Below are positions 34,925-43,461 of a stretch of 64,000 bases of DNA, piece by piece (the stretch's first letter is position 1; each line of letters opens with the position of its first letter). Below the pieces are notes generated by a model, which did no database searches, had not been told where the DNA came from, and saw only the letters and a program-made list of their open reading frames with translations. This DNA is from CAKZNE01 sp040222435 (lineage in GTDB: Bacteria; Bacteroidota; Bacteroidia; Flavobacteriales; Schleiferiaceae): contig OZ243107.1 in NCBI GenBank assembly GCA_965212245.1, positions 2,666,001 to 2,730,000 of the forward strand. Direction: 5' to 3'. The translations under genes were made by a program, and so were the position numbers.

Positions 34925-37757
34925 GGGTGACAATAAAGAGGTTGAAAAGCCTGAGGAGCCTGGAAAGGGTAATCGAAGTTTACACACGGAGAAAAATAAT
35001 AATTACTCTATTGATTCCGAGAATTTAGAAAAGGATAAATTGGAGCAAAAACCAGTAGATTTTTCTGGTTTAAGGGATAATTATAAAAATCTGGAAGAAT
35101 GGAACGATATAGAGGCCATCAACGATTTAGATTCTTTAGAAGATGATAAACCTGATGCTTTAGAAGAATCAGCGACCGATCAGGAGTCTGATGATAAACC
35201 TAAAGCAAATATACCTCCAGCCCCCCCCAAAGGTGGTAATTCGGAATTTACAAATGCCGCAGAATTTAGAGATTCCCTGCAACAGCAGTTTAATATCAAT
35301 AATCCTCACTCAGGCAGAGATTTAATTGGTAAACAGACCAGTTTCTATACAGGCGATCAGATAAATGTTGATAATCCCAGCGCTGGGAGAGATGTTGTTG
35401 CGGAACAAAACAACTATATTATTGGGTCATCAGATAATGTTGACCCTACCCGTCCCCTGCTGGTAAGTAGTAAAAATGTTTTAAAGGCTGAACAAACGGC
35501 TTATTATAAAACAAACCTAAGTAAGACCTTTGAAAAAGAGCGAGTTCTGGTTGTAAGCTGTTTACATAAAGCGGCCGCAGAGCAGGTAGTTCAGGCTATT
35601 CTGAATGAGCAGATTAAAGCGGACTATGATAAACGCTATTTGAGCTATATGGATACCGCCCGGGAGAAAATGGAAAAGCTTGATATATCCATATTCACCA
35701 TACCTGAAAAAAAAATAGGTAAAAACAAATATGTGGCTACTAAAGTACACATCAAGAAAGATGTTTTTTTTCAAAATCTTTTTGTGGATAAGGATGACCT
35801 TCAATATCTACAGACTACTCTTCAGGAAAAGAAATTTTTTGTGATCTGCTATTTTGATCAGCCGGATTGGTGTAAAAAGATAGCTGAAAGAACTGATTTT
35901 CCCCACTTGCATTGGAGTTTACCTTTTTTAGAGCCTATGGTTCATGAGCATTTTCATGAGGCGGATGAAGCTAAAAGCATTATAAAACAGTTAGAAGTAC
36001 AACGTTCGGACGGTTTGTGGCCGGATGGTGATGTGGATTTTTACAAGGAGTTATCTGTTTACTTGGGGCGGGGAAAAACCCATTTTAAACGGGAACTAGA
36101 GTTTCGTAGGTCAAGTACGAATAGAGGAGCAAAAAGCGATTCAACTGAGAGCATAAATTATAGGGATAATGCTTTTGCTATAGTCGAAAAGTCCAAACTG
36201 AACCGTGATTTGATCTACCTGACTATTTTTTTTCCGGGACTTCATTTTACGGAGTTTAACCGGCTGATGAAGATCATTACAGAAGGGCAGGAGATAAAAG
36301 TTAAGGTCAAAACCAAAAAAAACAAAAAGAAACTAAAAACCAAAGATGTTTTCGCCTATTGGGAGGAGAATGCTGATGGTCATTTGCGTAAATGTGGCCT
36401 TACCCTGACACGGGATACCGATAACAAAACAAAGATAGCCTTTGAGGATGTTCGCTTTGGCCAGGAAGCCCGGCAACTTATTAATGACTATTACTGGGTT
36501 TCAGGAATAGATAATTTTAAACGGATCTTTTATTCCGGTATTTTTCTACACCAGGATACATCGGATACATTGGAGTACAATTTAGTAAAACTCTTTACTG
36601 AAGCGGCTCTGGACAATCCAAATATTTTGAGCAGAAATATGTTGTTCGATCTGTTTCACCACAGCTTAAAAGAAGAAGGTCTTCCAAATCAAATTATTGA
36701 GGGAAAAGAATCCAAAGAGTGGGTGCAATACCAGTTAAGCCGCTTGATACAGTCCATGTTGGCAAAAAATGAAGCAGCTTTAAATCAAACTATTACGGAT
36801 TTTCTAGATTACTTACTGGATAATTATCCTTTAGAGCTTTGTGATTTAATTCGACTGATGGAATCATCTCCCTGGTTCCATGAAAAGGAATGGATATTAA
36901 AACTCCTGACTTCCGAAAATTTTGAAGTACAGAAAAAAGCCTTTCTGATACTTCTCCATATCAGTGAAGAAAAACCACATCGTATTTACAACTACCTAGA
37001 GGAGTTTTATCATCAAGTGGAAAGTAAAGACGGAGATGAGCAGGAAAATAGTCTGTCTACTCTGTTTGTGTCCCTATTCCCTTATTACTATTTAACGCGG
37101 GTACACCATCGTATCAAACCGGAAGATTATGGTACTTGGCCATCTCCTCACCCTATACTGGTAAATTTACATAAGGAGGGTGATGCTGATACCCGTTTTG
37201 AGATGTTGATTCAATGGTTATTCCATAACAAAGCAGAATCGGCATTCATTCGTCTGAACACCATGGAGTTGATCTCGGAGAAAAAATTGAGATCAGAAGA
37301 CAAGGAAGGTTTGATCCGTTGGATGAAATGGCTGTATTGGGTTCACACAGCTAAATTTCTCCCGGAAGCAGAAGAATGGTCTCAGGAGCAATTATGGGTA
37401 AACATAACAGAAACTCTTGAAGGCATATTCAGGCAGGAGCTTAAATCTTCAAGAGCTAAACTTTTGGAAATGTTTGCCCGAATTTGTGTAGATGCGGAGT
37501 CACCCAGTGGACGGGCCAAAGAGATCTATCAATTATTTCTGAAAAATTTGATCAACGAAATAAGCATTCATAAGAGAAGAGAGTTGCAACAGGAATTTGG
37601 AAAGAGAAAGCAAAATTACCTGCTTGAAGCCGATAAAGCTGTTAAAAAGGGAGATTTTAAGAAGCGAAGAAAGGTGTTGGCCAGCCGCAGGTTTCTCAAA
37701 AGGTTCAGCGCAGATTTACGTGAAGCAGTTATTAAAAGCAAACAACAATCCACCTAA
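34911..37757 (+). CDS. Large receptor-like protein: two copies of the shared motif, possible degenerate STAND-like core, helical C-terminus
   Basis: A 948-residue protein from ATG 34911; the frame opens at a TTG at 34881, but that part is the TIR motif read in another frame. Residues 1-125 are acidic and disordered. Residues 127-145 and 151-169 are two tandem copies of the motif at the TIR C-terminus. Residues about 208-345 look like an alpha/beta core (ERVLVVSCLHKAAAEQVVQA, then KKFFVICYFDQPDW) placed where strands 1 and 3 of a STAND NTPase would be. No G-x4-G-K Walker A is present, so nucleotide hydrolysis is unlikely. Residues about 480-940 are helical repeats (FEVQKKAFLILLHISEEKPH and similar). 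It is probably the sensor or scaffold that recruits the TIR effector. No named family was recognised. Confidence 0.75.
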   Translation: MSADKGDNKEVEKPEEPGKGNRSLHTEKNNNYSIDSENLEKDKLEQKPVDFSGLRDNYKNLEEWNDIEAINDLDSLEDDKPDALEESATDQESDDKPKANIPPAPPKGGNSEFTNAAEFRDSLQQQFNINNPHSGRDLIGKQTSFYTGDQINVDNPSAGRDVVAEQNNYIIGSSDNVDPTRPLLVSSKNVLKAEQTAYYKTNLSKTFEKERVLVVSCLHKAAAEQVVQAILNEQIKADYDKRYLSYMDTAREKMEKLDISIFTIPEKKIGKNKYVATKVHIKKDVFFQNLFVDKDDLQYLQTTLQEKKFFVICYFDQPDWCKKIAERTDFPHLHWSLPFLEPMVHEHFHEADEAKSIIKQLEVQRSDGLWPDGDVDFYKELSVYLGRGKTHFKRELEFRRSSTNRGAKSDSTESINYRDNAFAIVEKSKLNRDLIYLTIFFPGLHFTEFNRLMKIITEGQEIKVKVKTKKNKKKLKTKDVFAYWEENADGHLRKCGLTLTRDTDNKTKIAFEDVRFGQEARQLINDYYWVSGIDNFKRIFYSGIFLHQDTSDTLEYNLVKLFTEAALDNPNILSRNMLFDLFHHSLKEEGLPNQIIEGKESKEWVQYQLSRLIQSMLAKNEAALNQTITDFLDYLLDNYPLELCDLIRLMESSPWFHEKEWILKLLTSENFEVQKKAFLILLHISEEKPHRIYNYLEEFYHQVESKDGDEQENSLSTLFVSLFPYYYLTRVHHRIKPEDYGTWPSPHPILVNLHKEGDADTRFEMLIQWLFHNKAESAFIRLNTMELISEKKLRSEDKEGLIRWMKWLYWVHTAKFLPEAEEWSQEQLWVNITETLEGIFRQELKSSRAKLLEMFARICVDAESPSGRAKEIYQLFLKNLINEISIHKRRELQQEFGKRKQNYLLEADKAVKKGDFKKRRKVLASRRFLKRFSADLREAVIKSKQQST
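35289..35345 (+). repeat. Shared 19-residue motif, first copy in the receptor-like protein
   Basis: Encodes FNINNPHSGRDLIGKQTSF (residues 127-145). It is the closest match to the TIR copy at the R-D-[VL]-I-G-x-Q-T core. Confidence 0.8.
35361..35417 (+). repeat. Shared 19-residue motif, second copy in the receptor-like protein
   Basis: Encodes INVDNPSAGRDVVAEQNNY (residues 151-169). It lies 5 residues after the first copy and is more diverged at the end of the core (V-A-E-Q-N). Confidence 0.75.
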
Positions 37758-37767
37758 ATATTAGAGG

Positions 37768-40086
37768 ATGACAAGCATAGACAATATCATTAGGCGAACC
37801 GGCAGTTCCACTGACAAATATGACTATAGCCACGAAAAAATGGTGGTTGTGGAAATGTTAAAATCAGATGAAGCTAAAGTACTTCCTAAGAAGCCATTGT
37901 TCGCTATAGGGAGAGACATACGAAGCTACGTGATCTCCACAAAAAACAAGGCCATTGTAAAAGGCTTTTTATGCCCTTTCTCAACGCTACATTACAGTGT
38001 AAACCTATCTATTGATTACTCGGTGATTTGTACCGACAGGGAACTAATGGCCTCCGTTCTGTGTGGCGATAAAAATCCTCAGGATAAACTGGAGGCATGC
38101 CTTGCCAACTGGATAAGGGCTTATATTTCAAATAACCGAATAAATGATGAAGAATTTATTACCCAATTCTATAAACACCAGTCTAATCTAAAGCAGTTCC
38201 TGAGTGTTGAAGCGAAAGAAAAAGCGGGTTTAGTGTTGAATACCGAAATAGTACTGGAAAACGAAGGCTTGCTTAAAAGAATCACCATCAATGCCAATTC
38301 CGAAGAGGGTACTAACTGGGAGGTAAGGGTAAAAGACTATTCTGAACGTCTTGGTTTAAATATAGAATGCGGACTGGATGTAGATGAGGAATATAAAATA
38401 AATGCGTTGTTAAAACTAAACGTAGAAGATGAGCTTCGCCAGATTGTAGAGCAAACGGTTACTCGTTACCTTTTGGATCATGTTACACTACAAGAGTTTA
38501 AGGAAAACCTTAGAACGTCCATTAAAAAAGAATTGATTAAGCGTATTGAAGAAGCCTGCGTGCCCTACGGGCGGTATATCAGTTTTATGAATCTCACTTC
38601 ATCGGATCAGGCTATTATACCGAAGAATTATCCTGTGATTGAGCATGAGGTTTTATGTAAAATTAAGAATCATGAAGGTTTTATACCGATCACCAACCGT
38701 GTCCGGGTTTCTTTGAAAAACCTCGGGTTATTTCGTGAATCAGGAATAGATAGCTTGAAGGGTGAGGTTAATAGACTATTGGATGAAATAGTCCAACAAG
38801 AGATGTTTGATCGGACTTATCTAGATTTGATATTAAAACTGGACGAAATTAAGACCTCTATAACGGATGAGTTTAGGGCTCAAATGATGAAGCTAGGTTT
38901 TGCAATTAAGATGCATACTATAATGCCTGAATTAGAGCCGCTTAAACTGATAGATGGTTTCAAAGTAAAGAGGAATGCTATTTTTCCAACACATGATAGT
39001 AGAGTAGAAATCAGTCTTGACGTTGATATAAGAGGGAAGATAAAAGACCTGAACAAAGACATGGTTAGAGGACTGATTGAATCTCAGCGAAATGTGGAAG
39101 ATAAGATCATCCAATTTGCCATTGATACAATTGAAAATGAGGTGAATATATTGGATCCGGACAAGGTGTATATTGATTTTAAAGTGTCAAGGAATCCTGA
39201 AAAGCCATCCGTAGAGAGGAGACTGAAAAAAGCAGTAAGGAAAAGGCTGGAAGACTTCTATATCGATGACCTTACGATATCTTTAAAAATTGTCGAGGAC
39301 AAATTTTCTCAACATATTACGGCCATGACACAGGCGATCAATCTGGGTAAACTCAATGCTTTCAAGGTAGACATTGTCTCCTTAAGAGGAGAGGAACATA
39401 ACGAGCATATCACTTTTGAGGCGGAGTATAAATTAAATGGTATCCATCCTAATGGCTGGTACACTTTTCAAAGCAATATGCTAGGCTTAGAGAATATTGA
39501 TTACTCAGCGCAGATAAAGGGCATTAATGAAACTTTAAAGCGAAGTATTTCCAAGGTTCTAAATACATTTCCCATCGACAGTTTAAGGTATGGTGATTAC
39601 AAAGATTTGGGAAAAATAAAGTTGGTTGCTGAAGAGGCAGTAAAAGAAGTAGCTGGTGAATTATATGGCCTTTCCATTGATATTGTAAACTTACAGAGAG
39701 AGACCACTTTCTGGGAGGAGGATATAGCTCAAATGAATGATCGTATGGCCAAAGATCATTTTCAATTTAACCGCACAGCATCAGGACTTACCCATAAGAG
39801 CCGGATGGCTGAGTTGGAAGCTCTTTTAGAACAGAAACAAAAACTAGTTACTTCGCCCCAAGAGGATGTACAGGAAGAACTGGAGGAAATTGAAGCTAAG
39901 ATTAACAAAATAACTCATGATACGCCCACTTATAATGCGATACCAAACAAGGATCTAAAGAAGAAACTAGGTGGTCCAAATACAAAGAATGAGTTCAATT
40001 TAGATGACTACATTTCGTCCAACAAGCAGCTAGGAGAGAATACCACTAACCAAAACGATGAGCCTGATGTCACCGAAGAGAACTGA
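37768..40086 (+). CDS. Protein of five tandem SPFH/band-7-like units
   Basis: A 772-residue protein built from about five repeats of an SPFH-like unit: strands, two long charged helices, then a closing strand with the pattern h-G/D-h-x-I. The closing strands are AGLVLNTEIV (about 153), YGRYISFMNLT (267), LGFAIKMHTIM (376), IDDLTISLKIV (499) and YGLSIDIVNLQ (633). The units span roughly 75-165, 205-277, 291-390, 412-510 and 533-645. Openings such as YSVNLSIDYSVICTD match the band-7 strand order. A coiled coil and a disordered acidic tail follow (675-772). There is no membrane helix. SPFH proteins oligomerise into rings at membranes, so it may scaffold the ZorA-like channel encoded next. The gene is 10 bp downstream of the receptor-like gene and overlaps the channel gene. 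Confidence 0.7.
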   Translation: MTSIDNIIRRTGSSTDKYDYSHEKMVVVEMLKSDEAKVLPKKPLFAIGRDIRSYVISTKNKAIVKGFLCPFSTLHYSVNLSIDYSVICTDRELMASVLCGDKNPQDKLEACLANWIRAYISNNRINDEEFITQFYKHQSNLKQFLSVEAKEKAGLVLNTEIVLENEGLLKRITINANSEEGTNWEVRVKDYSERLGLNIECGLDVDEEYKINALLKLNVEDELRQIVEQTVTRYLLDHVTLQEFKENLRTSIKKELIKRIEEACVPYGRYISFMNLTSSDQAIIPKNYPVIEHEVLCKIKNHEGFIPITNRVRVSLKNLGLFRESGIDSLKGEVNRLLDEIVQQEMFDRTYLDLILKLDEIKTSITDEFRAQMMKLGFAIKMHTIMPELEPLKLIDGFKVKRNAIFPTHDSRVEISLDVDIRGKIKDLNKDMVRGLIESQRNVEDKIIQFAIDTIENEVNILDPDKVYIDFKVSRNPEKPSVERRLKKAVRKRLEDFYIDDLTISLKIVEDKFSQHITAMTQAINLGKLNAFKVDIVSLRGEEHNEHITFEAEYKLNGIHPNGWYTFQSNMLGLENIDYSAQIKGINETLKRSISKVLNTFPIDSLRYGDYKDLGKIKLVAEEAVKEVAGELYGLSIDIVNLQRETTFWEEDIAQMNDRMAKDHFQFNRTASGLTHKSRMAELEALLEQKQKLVTSPQEDVQEELEEIEAKINKITHDTPTYNAIPNKDLKKKLGGPNTKNEFNLDDYISSNKQLGENTTNQNDEPDVTEEN

Positions 40087-41683
40087 TAAAGTTGCACTGG
40101 CCAGTCCTGGAAGCCTGCCTTTCCGATGGGTTTTCTGGAGGAATCATTTTTCCTTCCTGCTATGGTTGGTCATCTGCCTTTTCTTATTGGTTTTTCTTTT
40201 CAAGTTGTTTTTACCGGAACCTGGGGCAGGTGGCATGTCCCAGGTAACACTCCCTCTGTACTGCATCATTTATATCATTACTCTCTGGGGTATATTTAGT
40301 ATAGTGCGCACTATGGGGAAATTTGACGTTGAAGATGCCATCGCCCGGATGACGGATATCAGGGCATCTGAAGAACTGCGGAAAATTAGAGGGAATGAAA
40401 GTGACCGGATCTCTCTGGAGCGAGTTTTCGGATTTGTGCCTGCCAACCCCAACGAAAACCTTTCTATGCCCAGGTTATTTAACTATATCATAGAGGAGGC
40501 GCGTGATCGTAAGTTTGAGTCGGGTGTGGTCCTCATGCAGCCTTTCCGGGAGGAATCTATGGGGGAGATGATTAATGCCAGTATATTACAAAAGACGGCT
40601 TTACAGATGGGTATTCTGGGAACCTTCATGGGATTAATAGGAGCATTTACCAACCTCGATTTTCAGGAGCTTGAGAACTCTCTGGATATAATGTCCAAGT
40701 CCCTGCAATTCTCTTTTAGTACCAGTATTGCCGGTTTGGTTGCAGCTATTTTACTGGGACTGCTGTTAACGGTTCTGCGCAAGAAGCAGGAAACCTATTT
40801 TAAAACTATGGAGCGGGCTTCCGGTAACCTTATAGCACTTGTGCGTAATGCTGATAATAAGGATTATCTGATGGCTGAATTCCAGCAGATCAATAATTCC
40901 GTGAGTAACCTTGAGAAAAGAGTTTACAGGCAAACACAGGAATTGTCCCATCAAACCGAGCAAATTAAAAGCGGAATAGGAAAATTAGCTTCAGCCCAAT
41001 CGGGTTTCGATCATTTTTTACAGGGTATTAGTGAGGCGGAAAAAAAGTTTCTCGAAGAGATGAAGGGGTATCATCAAATTTTATCTCCTGAGGAAATCAG
41101 CAAATCTTTAAAAAGTAGCTTGGATACTGCTGTGGTAGGTGTAAGCAATTCTCTGAATCAAAATCTTGCCAAAAGCATTGAGGGTTATCAAAAGCTGGAA
41201 GTTGCCACTAAAGGCTTGAGTTCGAATATTGCTGATATTAAGAACCTAAGCCGCGAACAGATTGAAAAACAACAGGAGTTAATTGAATCTTCCGGTGTGG
41301 TAGTGCGTAATTCTTCTGAGGTATTTCAAAAATCCATAAACGATATAACCAATTCTCAAGAAGAGTTTTTAAAGAAGATAACCGGATCACACGTAAGTGA
41401 AGAATTGAAGAAACAAATGATACAGGCCAGCGAAGGTATTAGTAAAAACCTTCATAAGGATGTAGAATCTCTTCGGCAATTTATCGGTCATCTGAATACT
41501 GAACTCAAGAGTTTCAATAAAGAAAACAGGAATTACCTGGCAGAACGGTTGAAATTTGAAAAACTACGCTTCAGGAGTCTCTCCATTGCTGCTGGTATTT
41601 GTATAATTCTAGCCGGAGTAACCATGTTCTTCCCGGCAGATGTAGTAAGTTTTTTCAGTAACATATTTAATGCTTTCCGGTAA
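40058..41683 (+). CDS. ZorA-like MotA/TolQ/ExbB proton-channel protein with long coiled-coil tail
   Basis: A 541-residue membrane protein. Helices are at 31-52 and 65-83; the MotA/ExbB core is at 175-245 (LQKTALQMGILGTFMGLIGA and FSFSTSIAGLVAAILLGLLL, with the T/S and small residues that line the proton path). A charged helical tail runs from about 250 to 505, and a fifth helix (511-537) ends the chain. The long cytoplasmic tail and the partner gene match ZorA of Zorya systems better than ExbB or TolQ, which lack such tails. The extra C-terminal membrane helix is unusual. Start at 40058 or the ATG at 40067; both overlap the SPFH gene by 20-29 bp. Confidence 0.8.
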   Translation: MSLMSPKRTDKVALASPGSLPFRWVFWRNHFSFLLWLVICLFLLVFLFKLFLPEPGAGGMSQVTLPLYCIIYIITLWGIFSIVRTMGKFDVEDAIARMTDIRASEELRKIRGNESDRISLERVFGFVPANPNENLSMPRLFNYIIEEARDRKFESGVVLMQPFREESMGEMINASILQKTALQMGILGTFMGLIGAFTNLDFQELENSLDIMSKSLQFSFSTSIAGLVAAILLGLLLTVLRKKQETYFKTMERASGNLIALVRNADNKDYLMAEFQQINNSVSNLEKRVYRQTQELSHQTEQIKSGIGKLASAQSGFDHFLQGISEAEKKFLEEMKGYHQILSPEEISKSLKSSLDTAVVGVSNSLNQNLAKSIEGYQKLEVATKGLSSNIADIKNLSREQIEKQQELIESSGVVVRNSSEVFQKSINDITNSQEEFLKKITGSHVSEELKKQMIQASEGISKNLHKDVESLRQFIGHLNTELKSFNKENRNYLAERLKFEKLRFRSLSIAAGICIILAGVTMFFPADVVSFFSNIFNAFR

Positions 41684-41692
41684 CTCGCTACT

Positions 41693-42499
41693 ATGAGGTT
41701 GCAGGATATTATTTCAGAGGATAGTGGAGCATTAGGGCCAGGTACGGATCTGGTGATTTCTCTGGTGGCAGTTTTGGTAATGATGCTGGCTATTAATTCG
41801 GAGCAGTTACGAGAGGCACTGGCTGACCTGAAATCACACGAAGAACTTATTGAAGAGCTTGAAAAAAAGGATCAGCTTATTGATAGCCTTAACATAATAG
41901 CTATCAAATATTTGGAAGAACAAGAGGTTTTAGACCGTATTAAAACGAATCAGGATAAACTTATTGATGAGGTGAAAAATCTTGGGGGACTGAATTTTAT
42001 TCGCTTGTCAAAAAATCATTTTGCATTTAGGGCTACAGGTATTAATGACTATGATATTCAGATCATAAATGATTTTCATCAACAAAGAATTACCTTTGGG
42101 AGTAATATTTTATTTGAACCGGATCAGATTCATTTAAAAGAGAAGGGGGATCTTTTATTAAAAGAGATAGGGGAGATAATCAATAAAAGAAAGAACTTGA
42201 TCAGTGAAATTCAGATACAGGGTCATGCTGATACAAGACCTACAGGAAGGCATGGTACCAATCTTAATCTTGCCGCCAAAAGAGCTATTGAGGTTTATAC
42301 CTTTTTTAAAGATGTCATTAGGTTAAGCCCTTCGGAAAATCTCATGTCAATTACATCATACGGAGAGTATAAACCCGTAGAAAGGAAAGTTGAGACACTT
42401 CATTACAATCTCAAAAAATTAAAAGCTGCAAATAATGATGATGCGATGAGAAAAGTTAACAGAAGGATAGAGATTATTCTTACCTATAGAAAAAATTGA
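41693..42499 (+). CDS. ZorB-like MotB/OmpA-domain stator partner
   Basis: A 268-residue protein with one N-terminal membrane helix (about 18-36) that carries an Asp (PGTD19LVISLVAVLV), the proton-binding residue of MotB, ExbD and ZorB. A periplasmic coiled coil (40-95) follows, then an OmpA-like peptidoglycan-binding domain (about 130-266) with QIQGHADTRPTG and LNLAAKRAIEVYTFF, the D...R-A pair contacting diaminopimelate. This is the architecture of ZorB. It lies 9 bp after the channel gene and ends the five-gene operon. The canonical Zorya effectors (ZorC, ZorD or ZorE) are not encoded here. Confidence 0.85.
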   Translation: MRLQDIISEDSGALGPGTDLVISLVAVLVMMLAINSEQLREALADLKSHEELIEELEKKDQLIDSLNIIAIKYLEEQEVLDRIKTNQDKLIDEVKNLGGLNFIRLSKNHFAFRATGINDYDIQIINDFHQQRITFGSNILFEPDQIHLKEKGDLLLKEIGEIINKRKNLISEIQIQGHADTRPTGRHGTNLNLAAKRAIEVYTFFKDVIRLSPSENLMSITSYGEYKPVERKVETLHYNLKKLKAANNDDAMRKVNRRIEIILTYRKN

Positions 42500-42612
42500 T
42501 TGGCCTTTTAACGAATTCAAATTCCCAATAGGAAAATCCCAACGACTGTGTGACCTCCGAAAAATAAGAAACTCACCTCTTGATGGAATCCTTGAATGCT
42601 ATTTATAGCTAA

Positions 42613-43149
42613 GAGGAGCAGTTGTTGAGAGCGGTGAAGGGGAAACTTTCAGAAGAAACGTGGCTAAAGATCGATTACCTGGAACAACTTTACACTTTCG
42701 GTGCCCCGGGTCGTGATCCGCGTGGACGAACGATAAGTGTAGCCTATTATGGCTTGGTGAGGCCGGATAAGTTTTCTCTTGCAGCCGCTACGGATGCTGC
42801 GGAAGCCCAATGGTTTGATGTGAATGATCTGCCTGAACCGGCTTTCGATCATACCCTAATTCTTGAAGCAGCCCTGCAACGCTTACGCGCCAAGATCACC
42901 TATGAGCCGGTGGGGTTTTAACTCTTGGATCCTAAATTCCTATTCGGGGAACTGGAAAAGCTTTACAACACTATTCTGGGCCGTGATATAGACCGCAGAA
43001 ACTTCCGCAAAAAGATGCTGAACCTCGGCATTCTCGATCAATTGGATGAAAAAGTATCCGAGGGCAGAGGCCGCCCGGCTAATCTTTTCCGTTTTAATAA
43101 AGACCGCTATTTTAAAAAGAAGGTGGAGGGGATCGTTTTTGAGGTGTGA
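42613..43149 (+). pseudogene. Truncated and nonsense-mutated NrtR-type Nudix regulator
   Basis: One reading frame runs from a stop at 42610-42612 through a second stop at 42922-42924. Before the second stop it encodes the C-terminal half of an NrtR-like Nudix domain (YLEQLYTFGAPGRDPRGRTI, WFDVNDLP). After it comes the winged-helix of the same family (LLDPKFLFGELEKLYNTILG, RRNFRKKMLNLGIL, GRGRPANLFRFN). In intact members VGF is followed directly by E-L-L, so TAA at 42922 replaces a Glu codon. The N-terminal Nudix box (G-x5-E-x7-R-E-x2-E-E) is missing. NrtR normally represses NAD or pentose pathways. It lies just after the ZorB-like gene and was probably damaged when that operon was inserted. 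Confidence 0.8.
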
Positions 43150-43461
43150 GCGGTGTTTTGGGGTGGGTTATTTCCTGTTCCTTTTGGTTACTATAGCAGC
43201 GTAAGATTTATGAGGTAATGTAGGTGTCAAATTCTAGGACATATTTTGAAGCGCAAGATCCAGGTGTAGGCAATCGTATTGCGGAGTCCTGTTGGATGAC
43301 AACAACCGCAAGCCGCTGCTGGATCATCGGATGATATTTGGGATTACGAGGAGAAGTTGTTGGAAGCGGTAGAGTCTTCAATTATGGGGAGTGGATAATC
43401 TAGACTAAACAAAATGTTTGCGTTAAACTATATGTTTAGTGTGGTCGAATAATAGGAATTC
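43150..43461. other. Non-coding stretch with coding remnant and a dyad
   Basis: About 310 bp between the NrtR pseudogene and the convergent unknown gene. A short open piece ending at a TAA near 43396 reads DDIWDYEEKLLEAVESSI and then MGSG. It looks like the end of a lost gene, but no family was recognised. The dyad at 43404-43440 is the only regular structure. I see no intact gene. Confidence 0.4.
43404..43440. repeat. Inverted repeat ACTAAACA-N21-TGTTTAGT, possible terminator region
   Basis: A perfect 8-bp dyad with a 21-bp centre that holds a smaller AAACA...TGTTT dyad. It lies 22 bp beyond the end of the minus-strand gene at 43462-44202 and could help end that transcript. There is no strong U-tract. 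Confidence 0.4.

Noticed and set aside
34376..42499. Annotating the operon as a Zorya system
   Set aside because: ZorA- and ZorB-like genes are present, but ZorC, ZorD and ZorE are not. TIR, receptor-like and SPFH proteins take their place, so the Zorya name would mislead.
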